NCBI RefSeq assembly: GCF_030283145.1
Contig: NZ_JASNWE010000004.1
Coordinates: 735,604-799,603, forward strand
Source of the DNA: Actinomadura xylanilytica
Lineage (GTDB): Bacteria > Actinomycetota > Actinomycetes > Streptosporangiales > Streptosporangiaceae
Reading direction: 5' to 3'
DNA: 64,000 bases
A model generated the notes under the pieces. It saw only the letters and a program-made list of their open reading frames with translations. It made no database searches and was not told the DNA's origin. The translations under genes were made by a program, and so were the position numbers. The number at the start of each line of letters is the position of its first letter. The first letter of the stretch is position 1. Below, in pieces: positions 1 through 8,095 of the stretch.

Positions 1-64
1 GCGTGTCCAGGTGGGGCCGGAACAGCTCGGACAGTTCGCACGGAACGCCGACCCAGGGCTTCAA
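1..64 (-). CDS. Possible 5' end of a truncated gene (PucR-like regulator?)
   Basis: The reverse strand reads open from a TTG at position 64 to the window edge and gives LKPWVGVPCELSELFRPHLDT. The pattern of a Trp, a Pro, an acidic Leu-rich helix and then RPHL resembles the N-terminus of PucR-type helix-turn-helix regulators. Only 21 codons are visible, the start codon is weak, and a G-rich stretch upstream is the only possible ribosome site. The family assignment is a guess and the stretch may not be coding at all. Confidence 0.25.
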   Translation of the reverse strand, partial: MKPWVGVPCELSELFRPHLDT

Positions 65-177
65 TGAGAGCCCGCCCTTGTCACCGCATTGACAAAGGGA
101 CTCCCCTGACCGCCCGGCCGACCGGGCCCTCCGGAGGACCGCCTCTCGGGTCTCCTCCACGCGTCGCCGGGCGTCCG

Positions 178-900
178 TCAGACTCCGGCTTGGAGGCGGA
201 GGCCTGCCAGGGTCAGGTCCAGCGCGGCGAGGAACTGCTCCTTGTCGTCGTGCCCGTCGAACTCCTCGACGATCTCGTGCACGAAAGGGAACTCCCCGGC
301 GTCGAGCGCACGCCAGGTCTGGGCGTAGCGGCTGAAGAACTCATCGCGGTCCACGGTGCCGTTGAGCACTTCCGGGGGAGGCTCTTGCCCCATGTCGATG
401 GCGTTGCCGACCACGACGCCGACGATCGCCGACACGGCGTGGAACTGCTGCAGCGGCGTGAGGTCGAGGCGGAGCGTCTGCTGCCCCAACGCCTCGTAGA
501 GCCGCAACGAGTTGCCCTGGACCTCGATGTTGCTCATGAAGTTCCCCCCCAGCCAGGGCCGGTCGACGATCGCGTCGAACAGCGTCACGGCCATCACGCG
601 CAGGTCGTCGATCGCGTCGCTGCTCCCCCTCTGCCTCTCGATGTCGGTCAGCACCCCGCCGAGCACATGATCGATGGCGCGGTCTACAAGATCGTCTTTG
701 CCCGAGACATACCAGTAGATGCTGCCGACGCCGGTGCCGAGCCGGGCCGCGAGGGCCCGGAGCGTCAGCGCCGACTCACCCGCCTCGTCGAGCAGGGCCA
801 CGGCCCCGGCCAGCACGGCCTCCATGGAGTGCGAGGCGCGTCGACGTCCCCGTGAAGGACGGTCGGCGGGTCGTGGTCGCGTGCCTGTCATGGCACTCAT
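178..900 (-). CDS. TetR/AcrR-family transcriptional regulator
   Basis: This 240-residue protein has an N-terminal TetR DNA-binding domain (about residues 25-75; GSIYWYVSGKDDLVDRAID is the typical recognition helix and following turn) and a TetR C-terminal ligand-binding domain. It is divergent from an EmrB/QacA-type exporter with 86 bases between the two starts. This is the classical layout of a local repressor that releases its exporter when a toxic ligand binds. Two GAAC-N3-GTTC palindromes lie between the genes. The start at 900 lacks a clear Shine-Dalgarno sequence, and an ATG at 891 is an alternative. Family is confident; the ligand is unknown. Confidence 0.9.
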   Translation of the reverse strand: MSAMTGTRPRPADRPSRGRRRASHSMEAVLAGAVALLDEAGESALTLRALAARLGTGVGSIYWYVSGKDDLVDRAIDHVLGGVLTDIERQRGSSDAIDDLRVMAVTLFDAIVDRPWLGGNFMSNIEVQGNSLRLYEALGQQTLRLDLTPLQQFHAVSAIVGVVVGNAIDMGQEPPPEVLNGTVDRDEFFSRYAQTWRALDAGEFPFVHEIVEEFDGHDDKEQFLAALDLTLAGLRLQAGV

Positions 901-924
901 TCAATCACGATTTGCATCATCATC

Positions 925-953
925 GAACCGCGTTCTATCATGGAACGTCGTTC
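925..953. promoter_or_regulatory. Tandem operator-like palindromes, GAAC-N3-GTTC twice
   Basis: GAACCGCGTTC (925-935) and GAACGTCGTTC (943-953) share the pattern GAAC-N3-GTTC, with centres 18 bp apart. They sit between the divergent TetR and exporter starts, where a TetR dimer pair would block both promoters. Binding by the adjacent TetR protein is inferred from position and symmetry. Confidence 0.65.
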
Positions 954-986
954 GATAGTCGGCGACGTTCTGAGAGGAGGTCGACC

Positions 987-2450
987 GTGACCACCACCGA
1001 CGATCCAGCTACAGCCTCTGCAACCCGCACCTACCGGTCCCTGCACGCGGCGTGGATTCCCCTGACCGCGCTCTGCCTGGCCTTCTTCGTCGAGATGGTC
1101 GACAACACGCTGCTCTCGATCGCGCTGCCCACGATCGGCCGCGACCTGGGCAGCGGCACGACCGCCCTGCAGTGGGTCACCGGCGCGTACTCGCTGACGT
1201 TCGGCGGCCTACTGCTGACGGCGGGTTCGATGGCCGACCGTCTTGGGCGCCGGCGTGTGCTCCTGATCGGCCTCGCCGTGTTCGGCCTGCTGAGCCTGTG
1301 CGTTGTCGCCGTCACCACCGCAGGGCAGCTCATCGCCTTGCGGGCCGGTCTCGGCATCGCTGCTGCGGCGATGGCGCCCATCACCAACTCGCTGGTCTTC
1401 CGGCTGTTCGACGACCAGGCGCTTCGCATGCGCGCGATGACTTTGATGATCGTCGTCGGCATGTCCGGGTTCGTCCTCGGCCCGCTGCTGGGCGGCACCG
1501 CCCTGGCCCACGTGCGGTGGGAGTGGCTCCTGGTGGTCAATGCCCCGATCGCCCTGATCGCGGCCATCGGCGTCCGGCTCGGCGTCGCGGCCGACCGGTC
1601 CGAGGACCTGACCGACGACAAGCTCGATCTGCCGGGCGCCATCCTGAGCGTCATCGCCATCGGCCTCGCCTGCTACTCGCTGACCAGCGGTGTCGAGCAG
1701 GGATGGCTCTCCACGATCACGCTCGGGTCGATCCTCGGCGCCGTGGCCGCGGCCGTCGCGTTCGTGCGACACGAGCGCCGCAGCGCATCGCCCATGCTGG
1801 ACCTCGGCCTCTTCTCCAACGGCACCGTCCGCGGCGCCGCCATCGCGCAGATCGGGACGTCCATCGCGATGGCCGGCGTGATGTTCGGGCTGATCCTCCA
1901 CTTCCAGTACGCCTACGGTTGGAGCCCCGTGCGGGCCGGCCTGGCGAACCTGCCGATCATCGTGACCATGATCGCCGCGACCCCGCTGTCCGAATGGCTC
2001 GCGAAAAGGTTCGGCCACCGCATCGCCTGCCTGGTCGGCGCGGCCTGCCTGGCCGGATCGCTGGCCGGCCTGGCCTGGGGCGTCGACCATGGGTACACCG
2101 CCATCGCGATCTCCATGGTCGTGATGACCATCGGACTGCGCACCGTCATGACGATCTGCGCCATCGCACTCGTCTACGCGATGCCGGACAACCGCACCTC
2201 GATCGGCACCGCGCTCAACGACACCGCACAGGAGGTCGGAAGCAGCGTCGGCACCGCCGTGATCGGCACCATGATCGCCGCACTGGTCACCACACAACTG
2301 CCCGCAGGCACCTGGAGCAGTGGCCTCGTGGCATCGTTCTTCCGCGGCGAGCGGATCACCTACGCCGTACTGGCGGTGATCGTCGGCCTGATCGCGGCAG
2401 GCGGTGCGCTCACCCTCACCGACTCGCACTCCACCGAGGAGCACGGCTGA
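987..2450 (+). CDS. MFS drug exporter, DHA2 (EmrB/QacA) type, 14 TM
   Basis: The protein has 487 residues from a GTG at 987, which follows GAGAGGAGG with good spacing; longer in-frame starts upstream would run through the operator region. The sequence has the DHA2 hallmarks: an acidic first membrane helix (FFVEMVDNTLLSIALPTIG), motif A in loop 2-3 (GSMADRLGRRRVLLIG), and about 14 hydrophobic segments. It is expected to be a proton-driven exporter of drugs or other hydrophobic compounds in the cytoplasmic membrane. The divergent TetR gene is its probable repressor. The substrate cannot be read from the sequence. Confidence 0.9.
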   Translation: MTTTDDPATASATRTYRSLHAAWIPLTALCLAFFVEMVDNTLLSIALPTIGRDLGSGTTALQWVTGAYSLTFGGLLLTAGSMADRLGRRRVLLIGLAVFGLLSLCVVAVTTAGQLIALRAGLGIAAAAMAPITNSLVFRLFDDQALRMRAMTLMIVVGMSGFVLGPLLGGTALAHVRWEWLLVVNAPIALIAAIGVRLGVAADRSEDLTDDKLDLPGAILSVIAIGLACYSLTSGVEQGWLSTITLGSILGAVAAAVAFVRHERRSASPMLDLGLFSNGTVRGAAIAQIGTSIAMAGVMFGLILHFQYAYGWSPVRAGLANLPIIVTMIAATPLSEWLAKRFGHRIACLVGAACLAGSLAGLAWGVDHGYTAIAISMVVMTIGLRTVMTICAIALVYAMPDNRTSIGTALNDTAQEVGSSVGTAVIGTMIAALVTTQLPAGTWSSGLVASFFRGERITYAVLAVIVGLIAAGGALTLTDSHSTEEHG

Positions 2451-2522
2451 GCGCGCCGGTCCCGCGTTCGTTCTGATGTGGTCGTCGAGTTGTCGGCTGT
2501 TTCTAAGTAGGGTGATCGTCTG

Positions 2523-2541
2523 AGTCAAATGCTATTTGACT
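2523..2541. promoter_or_regulatory. Perfect 8-bp-arm palindrome upstream of the NLR operon
   Basis: AGTCAAAT and ATTTGACT are perfect inverted arms around GCT. The site is AT-rich in a GC-rich setting and lies in the 230-bp gap between the exporter and the NLR operon. It could be an operator for the downstream operon. It has no run of T expected of an intrinsic terminator. Confidence 0.45.
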
Positions 2542-2619
2542 TGCCTCATATCACTACTTTTGCCGGACCTTAATGGGTGATTTCAACTCCCGATGGGAAA
2601 CGTTCGGCCTAGACTGTTA

Positions 2620-2651
2620 GCTGTTCAATGATCGGACGACCATTGAACAGC
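2620..2651. promoter_or_regulatory. Perfect 11-bp inverted repeat just before the NLR operon
   Basis: GCTGTTCAATG (2620-2630) and CATTGAACAGC (2641-2651) are perfect complements around a 10-base loop, 29 bases upstream of the first start codon of the operon. It could be an operator or, if transcribed, an RNA hairpin close to the ribosome site. Confidence 0.5.
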
Positions 2652-2680
2652 CCGCCGACTGTTGACCTTGGAGGACACGG

Positions 2681-2950
2681 ATGGCCCGAGGGTGGGAGGC
2701 CGACCCGACCGCGTCGTTGTCACGACGGCTTGGCCTGTCGGCGAAGGACCTGGACAGTACAGGTGGGCGAGATGGCTGCCCTGACATCTGGGAGCTGGAC
2801 AACGGCGACATCGCGGTGATCGGGCGCGATCTCACCACCTCCTATCGTGGACGGCTCCCAGCGGATGTGAGTGTTGCCGCTGATGAGCGGCTCGTGGTGA
2901 TCCCGCGCCGTATGCTGCTGGCCGCCAAGCCGGACATCCCGGATGCCTGA
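2681..2950 (+). CDS. Small conserved hypothetical protein, first gene of NLR operon
   Basis: The 89-residue protein has no signal peptide or membrane segment. Its middle (PDIWELDNGDIAVIGRDLT) and end (ADERLVVIPRRMLLAAK) read like the small proteins that accompany DUF6879 genes in actinomycetes. No biochemical function is known to me. The ATG follows TTGGAGG. Its last eight bases overlap the DUF6879 gene, so the two are probably translated together. A role in setting the state of the downstream NLR protein is only suggested by the operon. Confidence 0.7.
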   Translation: MARGWEADPTASLSRRLGLSAKDLDSTGGRDGCPDIWELDNGDIAVIGRDLTTSYRGRLPADVSVAADERLVVIPRRMLLAAKPDIPDA

Positions 2951-3572
2951 TCCCTACGTTCTGGACGACGCCGCGGGGACCCGGCTCCAGCTCCAGGACT
3001 ACAAGGAGGACTTCAAGGTCAGCCAGTGGGACGTCAAGGGCCAGGCGTCATGGAAGCTCGAACGCGGTCAGCATTTCCGCGAGCCGGGCTTTCCAAGCTG
3101 GGAGGCATTCGCCCGCGGCGATTGGGATAAATCCCTCCAACTCATGGACGAGGAAAGAGAGTTCCTTGCCGAGTTCACCGGGAAGGCGAAGGACAAAGGG
3201 ATAGACCTGTACCGCGTACGCGTGGTGCAGCAGCCCATTGATCCCTACCTGCAATGGGAGCTCCACCTGCTGAGGCTCCGGGCGGAATGCGGCGAGCTGA
3301 TCCGTGTCGCCAGCATGGAACATGTCACCGAATACGAATCTCAAGGACCACTCCCAGAGCTCGTGACGTTCGGCTCGAAGATCCTCTACCGGGTCGTCTA
3401 CAACGACCGAGGCGAGCTTGCCGGCGCCGTGAAGTTCTCCTCGCCCGAGACCATCGCCCAGGCCGCGAGTTTGACTCGCGAGCTCTACGAGCACGGCGAG
3501 GACCTGGAGTCCTTCTTCCACCGCGAGGTCGCCCCGCTTCCACCACCGCACGGCGAATCGGCCGGAGGTTGA
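2943..3572 (+). CDS. DUF6879 family protein
   Basis: This is a soluble 209-residue protein. It matches what I know of the DUF6879 family: an early FKVSQWDVKGQASWKLERGQ block, a central LYRVRVVQQPIDPYLQWEL block, and a C-terminal VYNDRGELAG strand pair. The function of the family is unknown, and in actinomycetes it is often found next to signalling or helix-turn-helix genes. Here its stop overlaps the start of the NLR gene (TGATG) and its own start lies inside the preceding gene, so the three form one tight operon. It has no copy of the amyloid-like motif found in the NLR. Confidence 0.8.
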   Translation: MPDPYVLDDAAGTRLQLQDYKEDFKVSQWDVKGQASWKLERGQHFREPGFPSWEAFARGDWDKSLQLMDEEREFLAEFTGKAKDKGIDLYRVRVVQQPIDPYLQWELHLLRLRAECGELIRVASMEHVTEYESQGPLPELVTFGSKILYRVVYNDRGELAGAVKFSSPETIAQAASLTRELYEHGEDLESFFHREVAPLPPPHGESAGG

Positions 3573-5929
3573 TGGACCAGCCCTCGGATGGGAAGACCTC
3601 CTCGACATTCTCCGGGAACGCGGGAGAGGTCGTGCAGGCCCGTGACATCAGCGGAGGGGTCCACCTCCACCAGCGGGGGAGCGTACCTCGCACACCGCGG
3701 CAACTCCCGGGGAGCGCAGCGGGGTTCGTCAACCGCCGCCAGGAACTCAAGGCGCTCAACACCGCGCTGGCCTCAGGCGGGCATCCACTGACAGTGGTCG
3801 TCGGCACGGCCGGAGTCGGCAAGACCTCCCTGGTTCTCCGTTGGGCGCACGACATCCGCGACCGCTTTCCCGACGGGCAGCTGTATGTAAACCTTCGCGG
3901 CCACGACCCCGGCCTCCCCATCACACCGAGCAGAGCCCTTGAAAGCTTCCTTTCAGCGCTCGGCATCCCGCGTACCGAGATCCCCAGCGGCACCGACGAA
4001 CGATCGGCCCTGTACCGCTCGCTTCTGGCCGGACGGCGCATGCTCGTGGTCCTGGACAACGCAGCGACGGTTCCACAGATACGACCGCTGCTCCCCGGCA
4101 CGCCGGAAAGCCTCGTGCTGGCGACGAGCCGGAACCGGTTGTCAGGCTTGGTCGCCCGGGACGGCGCCCACCGGATCACCCTGGGGCTGCTGAACGAGCC
4201 CGACGCGATCGAACTCCTCGGCAAGGTGGCCGGCGGCCACCGCCCGAAGCAGGACGTCACACGGTTCCCCGAACTGGCCCGCCTCTGCGCGCGGCTGCCC
4301 CTGGCACTGAGCATCGCCGCCGAGCGCGTCGCAAGCCACCCGTGGATGACACTCGACGATCTCATCAGCGAACTGCACAGCGAGACCGCACGATGGACCG
4401 CGCTGACCGCCGAAGAGGGTGAGGAGACCGACGCCGTCCACACCGTGTTCTCGTGGTCCTACCGCGCGCTGCCGACGGCGGCGGCCCGGCTGTTTCGAAC
4501 CTTGGCGTTGCATCCCGGCCCGGACTTCGGAAGCCGCGCGGCCACCGCGCTGGCCCCGGCCGAGCCGGGAGAGGTCCAGCACTGGCTGGATATCTTGACC
4601 GGAGCGCACCTTCTCGAACAACACGCGCGTGACCGATATCAGTTTCACGACCTGCTGTGGAGTTTCGCGATGGACCAGGCCCGGCGGGAGGAGGCTCCAG
4701 AGAGCCGGCGGGTGCTCTCTCAGAGGGTCCTCCTCTGGTACCTCCGCACGGCCGATCAGGCACAGAAATGGATCAACCCGAACGAGCCGCGCGTAACTCT
4801 CGACCCGCCCGACGACGCCCCTGAGCCGATTGCGTTCGACTCCTACGCCGAGGCTGTCGGCTGGTACGACCTCGAACGCGGAAACCTGGTCACCGCCACC
4901 AGATCGGCAGCCGCAGCAGGACTGCTCGACATCGCCTGGAGACTTGCCATCGTGCTACGCGCGATGCACATGCGGTTCAATCAGTTCGACGACTGGATCA
5001 CCACCGCCGACCTCGGTCTGAAAGCAGCCAGGCGATCCGGGAACCGTCCCGCCGAAGCCGAGCTGCTGGAGAGCCTCGGCATGGCCTACGCGCAAAGCCA
5101 CGACCTCCCCCGAGGCGCCGAACACCACCAGGCCGCCCTGGAGATCCGCCGCGAGCTCGGCGACCGGACCGGCGAAGCGCTCTCATTGAACGATCTCGGC
5201 CTGCTCCACCTGCGCAGCCACCAGCTCAACGAAGCCAAACACATGCTCGAACAGGCCCGCGCCCTCTTCGGCGACCTACAGGACGCCTCCTGGACACCGG
5301 TCGTCACAGCCAACCTCGCCGAAGTGCTCGCCGAACTCCAGCAGTACACCACGGCCGAGGACCTGATCCACAGCGCCCTGGCCTCCTTCCGGGCCGCCGC
5401 GGACGCCGGCGGAGAAGGCAACGCGCTCCGTCTACTCAGCCTGTCCCGGCGCGGACACGGCGACGCGGCAGGCGCCCTGAACGCCGCCGAGTCAGCGGTG
5501 GCGATCTCCCTCCAGCACCGCAACCAGATGTGGGAGGGCTACTGGCTACTCGAACTCGGCCACGCCCAACACCTCGCCGGAAGCCCCGACGATGCGTTGG
5601 CCACATACGACCGGGCCGCCCTACTCCAACGACGCATCGGCGACCGAGTCCGCGAAGCACTCGCATGGAAGCACGCCGCCGACGTCCACCACGGCCAAGG
5701 CCGGCACGACAGGGCGACCGAGCTCCATACCCGCGCCGCCGAGGTATTCCAGAACCTCGGAACCCACTGGCCGCACGCGACCACACTCGCCTGCCTCGCC
5801 GAGGCCCAATACGCCGGCGGCCGTCACGCCTCCGCCCAGGACACCTCAACGGAGGCCCTCCGGCTACTCGCCCCGTTCACCGACCCCACCGCACAAGCCG
5901 TGAAAGCGCGCATCCGCGCCCTGGGTTAG
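3572..5929 (+). CDS. NB-ARC/TPR NLR-like STAND protein with N-terminal amyloid-like motif
   Basis: The 785-residue protein starts at an ATG overlapping the DUF6879 stop. An in-frame extension upstream to 3254 would run inside that gene and was rejected. Residues 12-34 carry a short motif with core VVQARDISGGVHLH, close in style to the RHIM-like bacterial amyloid signalling motifs (BASS3) described for actinobacterial NLRs. An NB-ARC ATPase follows: Walker A GTAGVGKTS at 78-86, Walker B RMLVVLDNA at 156-164, and an LPLALS motif further on. The C-terminal half is TPR repeats ending in ALRLLAP. There is no SARP-type DNA-binding domain. The likely role is a ligand-gated switch in immunity or regulated cell death; the family assignment is firm and the role inferred. 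Confidence 0.88.
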   Translation: MDQPSDGKTSSTFSGNAGEVVQARDISGGVHLHQRGSVPRTPRQLPGSAAGFVNRRQELKALNTALASGGHPLTVVVGTAGVGKTSLVLRWAHDIRDRFPDGQLYVNLRGHDPGLPITPSRALESFLSALGIPRTEIPSGTDERSALYRSLLAGRRMLVVLDNAATVPQIRPLLPGTPESLVLATSRNRLSGLVARDGAHRITLGLLNEPDAIELLGKVAGGHRPKQDVTRFPELARLCARLPLALSIAAERVASHPWMTLDDLISELHSETARWTALTAEEGEETDAVHTVFSWSYRALPTAAARLFRTLALHPGPDFGSRAATALAPAEPGEVQHWLDILTGAHLLEQHARDRYQFHDLLWSFAMDQARREEAPESRRVLSQRVLLWYLRTADQAQKWINPNEPRVTLDPPDDAPEPIAFDSYAEAVGWYDLERGNLVTATRSAAAAGLLDIAWRLAIVLRAMHMRFNQFDDWITTADLGLKAARRSGNRPAEAELLESLGMAYAQSHDLPRGAEHHQAALEIRRELGDRTGEALSLNDLGLLHLRSHQLNEAKHMLEQARALFGDLQDASWTPVVTANLAEVLAELQQYTTAEDLIHSALASFRAAADAGGEGNALRLLSLSRRGHGDAAGALNAAESAVAISLQHRNQMWEGYWLLELGHAQHLAGSPDDALATYDRAALLQRRIGDRVREALAWKHAADVHHGQGRHDRATELHTRAAEVFQNLGTHWPHATTLACLAEAQYAGGRHASAQDTSTEALRLLAPFTDPTAQAVKARIRALG
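3605..3673 (+). other. BASS3/RHIM-like amyloid motif coding segment
   Basis: This segment encodes residues 12-34 of the NLR-like protein. The centre VQARDISGGV has a hydrophobic-Gln-hydrophobic core and the Gly-Gly typical of RHIM-related bacterial motifs, followed by alternating His. In known systems the NLR motif seeds assembly of an effector carrying the same motif. No second copy of the motif was found in the window. Confidence 0.6.
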
Positions 5930-6038
5930 CACCCAGGTACGGCATCGCCTCAACCAGCGGTACGACCAGAGTGTGACCCAACTCGGTGAGCGTGTACTCG
6001 ACCCGTGGCGGCAACTCCGGGTACATCGTCTGGACCCA
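5930..6038 (-). pseudogene. Remnant of an HxlR-family winged-helix regulator
   Basis: Read on the reverse strand, this stretch encodes PPRVEYTLTELGHTLVVPL, the wing and helix signature of HxlR regulators (normally PPRVEYxLTxxGxxL). Upstream of it only about ten residues can be aligned and no start is found. On the other side the homology stops at the end of the NLR gene. It is therefore a fragment of about 35 codons. This suggests that an HxlR gene, perhaps the former regulator of the adjacent epoxide hydrolase, was cut away when the NLR operon came in. Confidence 0.6.
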
Positions 6039-6084
6039 CCACTACCATCGGCCCCACACCGCCTGCGGCGATCAGCCGTCGGCC

Positions 6085-7266
6085 TCATGACCGACTACCG
6101 CTAGCGGCCAGCACTGCCGCGAGGCCTTCTTGTAGATCCTTGACGAAATACTCGGGAATCTCCAGCGACGGGAAATGTCCCCCAGTTTCGGGCGACTTCC
6201 ATCGGACGATCTGTCGGTACCGCTCCTGTGCCCAGGGGCGCGGACACTTCTCGACGTCGCGCGGATACATACTGATTGCCGACGGGACGTCGACCCGAAG
6301 TTCTGGGTCGAGTGAGTTGTGGCTTTCGTAGTAGATGCGGGCCGCCGATGCACCGGTCCTGGTCAGCCAATACAGGGTGACGTTGTCAAGGATGCTGTCC
6401 ATGGAGATCGTCTCGAACGGGCTGTCTTCGGTGTCTGTCCACTCAGCGAACTTGTCGAGGATCCAGGCGAGAAGACCGACTGGTGAGTCGACGAGCGAGT
6501 AGCCGATGGTCTGCGGTCGGGTCGCCTGCTGCTTCGCGTACGCCGCGCGGTGGCGCCAGAAATCGCGGGTTTCCTCGGTCCACTCGCGCTCGACCGCCGT
6601 CAGCCCGTCCGTTGTCAACCCGGGTGGCGCCTCCGCGAACGTTGTGTGGATGCCGAGAACGTGCGCCGGGAACCTGCCGCCGAGAACCGTGGTGATATTA
6701 CCTCCCCAGTCGCCGCCGTGGGCTGCGAACTCGCTGTAGCCGAGCCTTCCCATCAGTTCCACCCATGCGGCCGCGATCTTTTCGGTTCCCCACCCGGTGG
6801 TGGCCGGCTTGTCGCTGTAACCAAAGCCTGGTAGCGACGGCAGCACGACGTGGAACGCCGGCGCGTCTGCATCTTTCGGATCTGCCAGCTCGTCTACTAC
6901 ATGGACGAACCGTCCAATGCTGTCTGGCCAGCCGTGTGTCAAGAGCAGAGGAGTGGCATCTGCGCGCGCGGATCGGCGGTGCAGGAAGTGGATTCCCAGA
7001 TCGTCAATGGTCGTGCGGAACTGGCCGATCCGGTTGAGGCGCTCTTCGAACGACCGCCAGTTGTACCCGGTGCGCCAGTAGTTCACGACGTCCACGAGGT
7101 CGGCGAGAGGAACTCCCTGTTCCCATCGGCGCGGGTCGGGTGCGGCGCGGTAGACCGTCTCAGCTTCCGGCAGCCGTGCTGCGGCCAGTCGCGCGCGCAA
7201 GTCGTTGAGGTCAGTGTCGGTCGCGTGGGCTTCGAACGCTTGCACGTCGCTGGTTTGACGGTTCAC
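6085..7266 (-). CDS. Epoxide hydrolase, EHN-domain alpha/beta hydrolase
   Basis: From a GTG at 7266 the protein has 393 residues, the usual length for this family; an upstream in-frame ATG at 7371 would add an Arg/His-rich, non-homologous leader. It has the N-terminal EHN domain (RWEQGVPL...NYWRTGYNWR), the oxyanion motif HGWPDS, the nucleophile motif GGDWGGN (Asp) and the late catalytic His in ETGGHFPSLE. It should open epoxides to diols by a covalent Asp-ester mechanism in the cytoplasm. It is divergent from a CGNR regulator and the gap holds repeated palindromes that may control both. A truncated HxlR gene lies just downstream. Confidence 0.92.
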   Translation of the reverse strand: MNRQTSDVQAFEAHATDTDLNDLRARLAAARLPEAETVYRAAPDPRRWEQGVPLADLVDVVNYWRTGYNWRSFEERLNRIGQFRTTIDDLGIHFLHRRSARADATPLLLTHGWPDSIGRFVHVVDELADPKDADAPAFHVVLPSLPGFGYSDKPATTGWGTEKIAAAWVELMGRLGYSEFAAHGGDWGGNITTVLGGRFPAHVLGIHTTFAEAPPGLTTDGLTAVEREWTEETRDFWRHRAAYAKQQATRPQTIGYSLVDSPVGLLAWILDKFAEWTDTEDSPFETISMDSILDNVTLYWLTRTGASAARIYYESHNSLDPELRVDVPSAISMYPRDVEKCPRPWAQERYRQIVRWKSPETGGHFPSLEIPEYFVKDLQEGLAAVLAASGSRS

Positions 7267-7397
7267 GAGATGCCCCCACCGGGGTGAGCTGACGTGGCGA
7301 CAACGCCACGACCGATGACGTCCGCGGCGTCGGTGACGCACCGGTGTGTGGACATGAGACCTCCTGGTCATCAGTGGAACCGACTTGGGGCCTACCG

Positions 7398-7458
7398 GAA
7401 CCGGCTAAGACGGTTCTAACAGGTCTCGGCGTCGGCGTGCAACCGGCTAAGGTGGTTC
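7398..7458. promoter_or_regulatory. Two direct copies of an 18-bp palindromic element
   Basis: AACCGGCTAAGACGGTTC (7399-7416) and AACCGGCTAAGGTGGTTC (7441-7458) differ at two bases and start 42 bp apart, four helical turns, so they lie on one face of DNA. The first copy is a clean inverted repeat, GAACCG-N7-CGGTTC. The second ends one base before the ATG of the CGNR gene and covers its ribosome site. A further half-site, GGAACCG, starts near 7376. This looks like an autoregulatory operator; the binder is probably the CGNR protein or the lost HxlR. Confidence 0.65.
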
Positions 7459-7459
7459 C

Positions 7460-8035
7460 ATGAGCGCTCGATTCCCTGACTTCCGTCTCGGTAAGGTGCT
7501 GGCGACCAGCTTCACCGGGACCCTGTCGGAGCGTCATGGCGACGCTGTGGAGCGCATCCCCGCGCCGAACCGACTCGTCGACTGGCTGGCGGTGAGCGGC
7601 CTGGCCGTGGAGTCCTGCACCACCGTCCAGCTCGAACGCGCCTGGGAGCTGAGGGAGTCAGTTCACGCCGCTGCGACAGCGGCCGCGCGCCGAGACCCTC
7701 TCCCCGTAGCTGCCGTCCATGTCATCAATGGCTGCAGCACTCAGGGTCGAGCCGCGGCCATCTTGACGCCCGAGGGCGATCGGCAATGGCGACTTGGCTC
7801 GGCTTCCTCCGTGGAGGATGCCCTAGGCGTTATCGCCGCCGACGCGATCAGCATCATCGCAGGCGAACGAGACGGAAAATTGGCCTTGTGCGCATCGCCA
7901 ACCTGCCAGGCCGCCTTCTTCGACACCAGCCAAAGCCGCACCCGCAAATGGTGCGAGATGAATACGTGCGGGAATCGTCAGAAGAAGGCGCGCTTCAATG
8001 CCTACAAGCACGAGAACTCCGAATCAGCAAAGTAG
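7460..8035 (+). CDS. CGNR zinc-finger (ABATE domain) regulator
   Basis: The 191-residue protein has the ABATE/CGNR architecture: an N-terminal all-helical ligand-binding region (residues 1-130) and a C-terminal treble-clef-like zinc finger. In the finger a first Cys pair (CASPTC) is followed by FDTSQSRTRKWC and then CGNRQKKARF. Such proteins are stress-related transcription regulators in actinomycetes. The start codon directly follows a palindromic element, so its translation or transcription is probably autoregulated. The divergent neighbour is an epoxide hydrolase, a plausible target. Confidence 0.9.
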   Translation: MSARFPDFRLGKVLATSFTGTLSERHGDAVERIPAPNRLVDWLAVSGLAVESCTTVQLERAWELRESVHAAATAAARRDPLPVAAVHVINGCSTQGRAAAILTPEGDRQWRLGSASSVEDALGVIAADAISIIAGERDGKLALCASPTCQAAFFDTSQSRTRKWCEMNTCGNRQKKARFNAYKHENSESAK

Positions 8036-8095
8036 TCGTTGCTCTCGGTGCATCCAGGTGGGCCGCGCCCCGCACCCGACCCACGGAGGATCACC

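Noticed and set aside
64..855. 263-residue plus-strand frame at the left end
   Set aside because: It is antisense to the clear TetR gene and carries no recognisable domain.
3254..3571. N-terminal extension of the NLR protein
   Set aside because: It lies wholly inside the DUF6879 gene in another frame and is Arg-rich; the ATG at 3572 gives the motif-bearing N-terminus.
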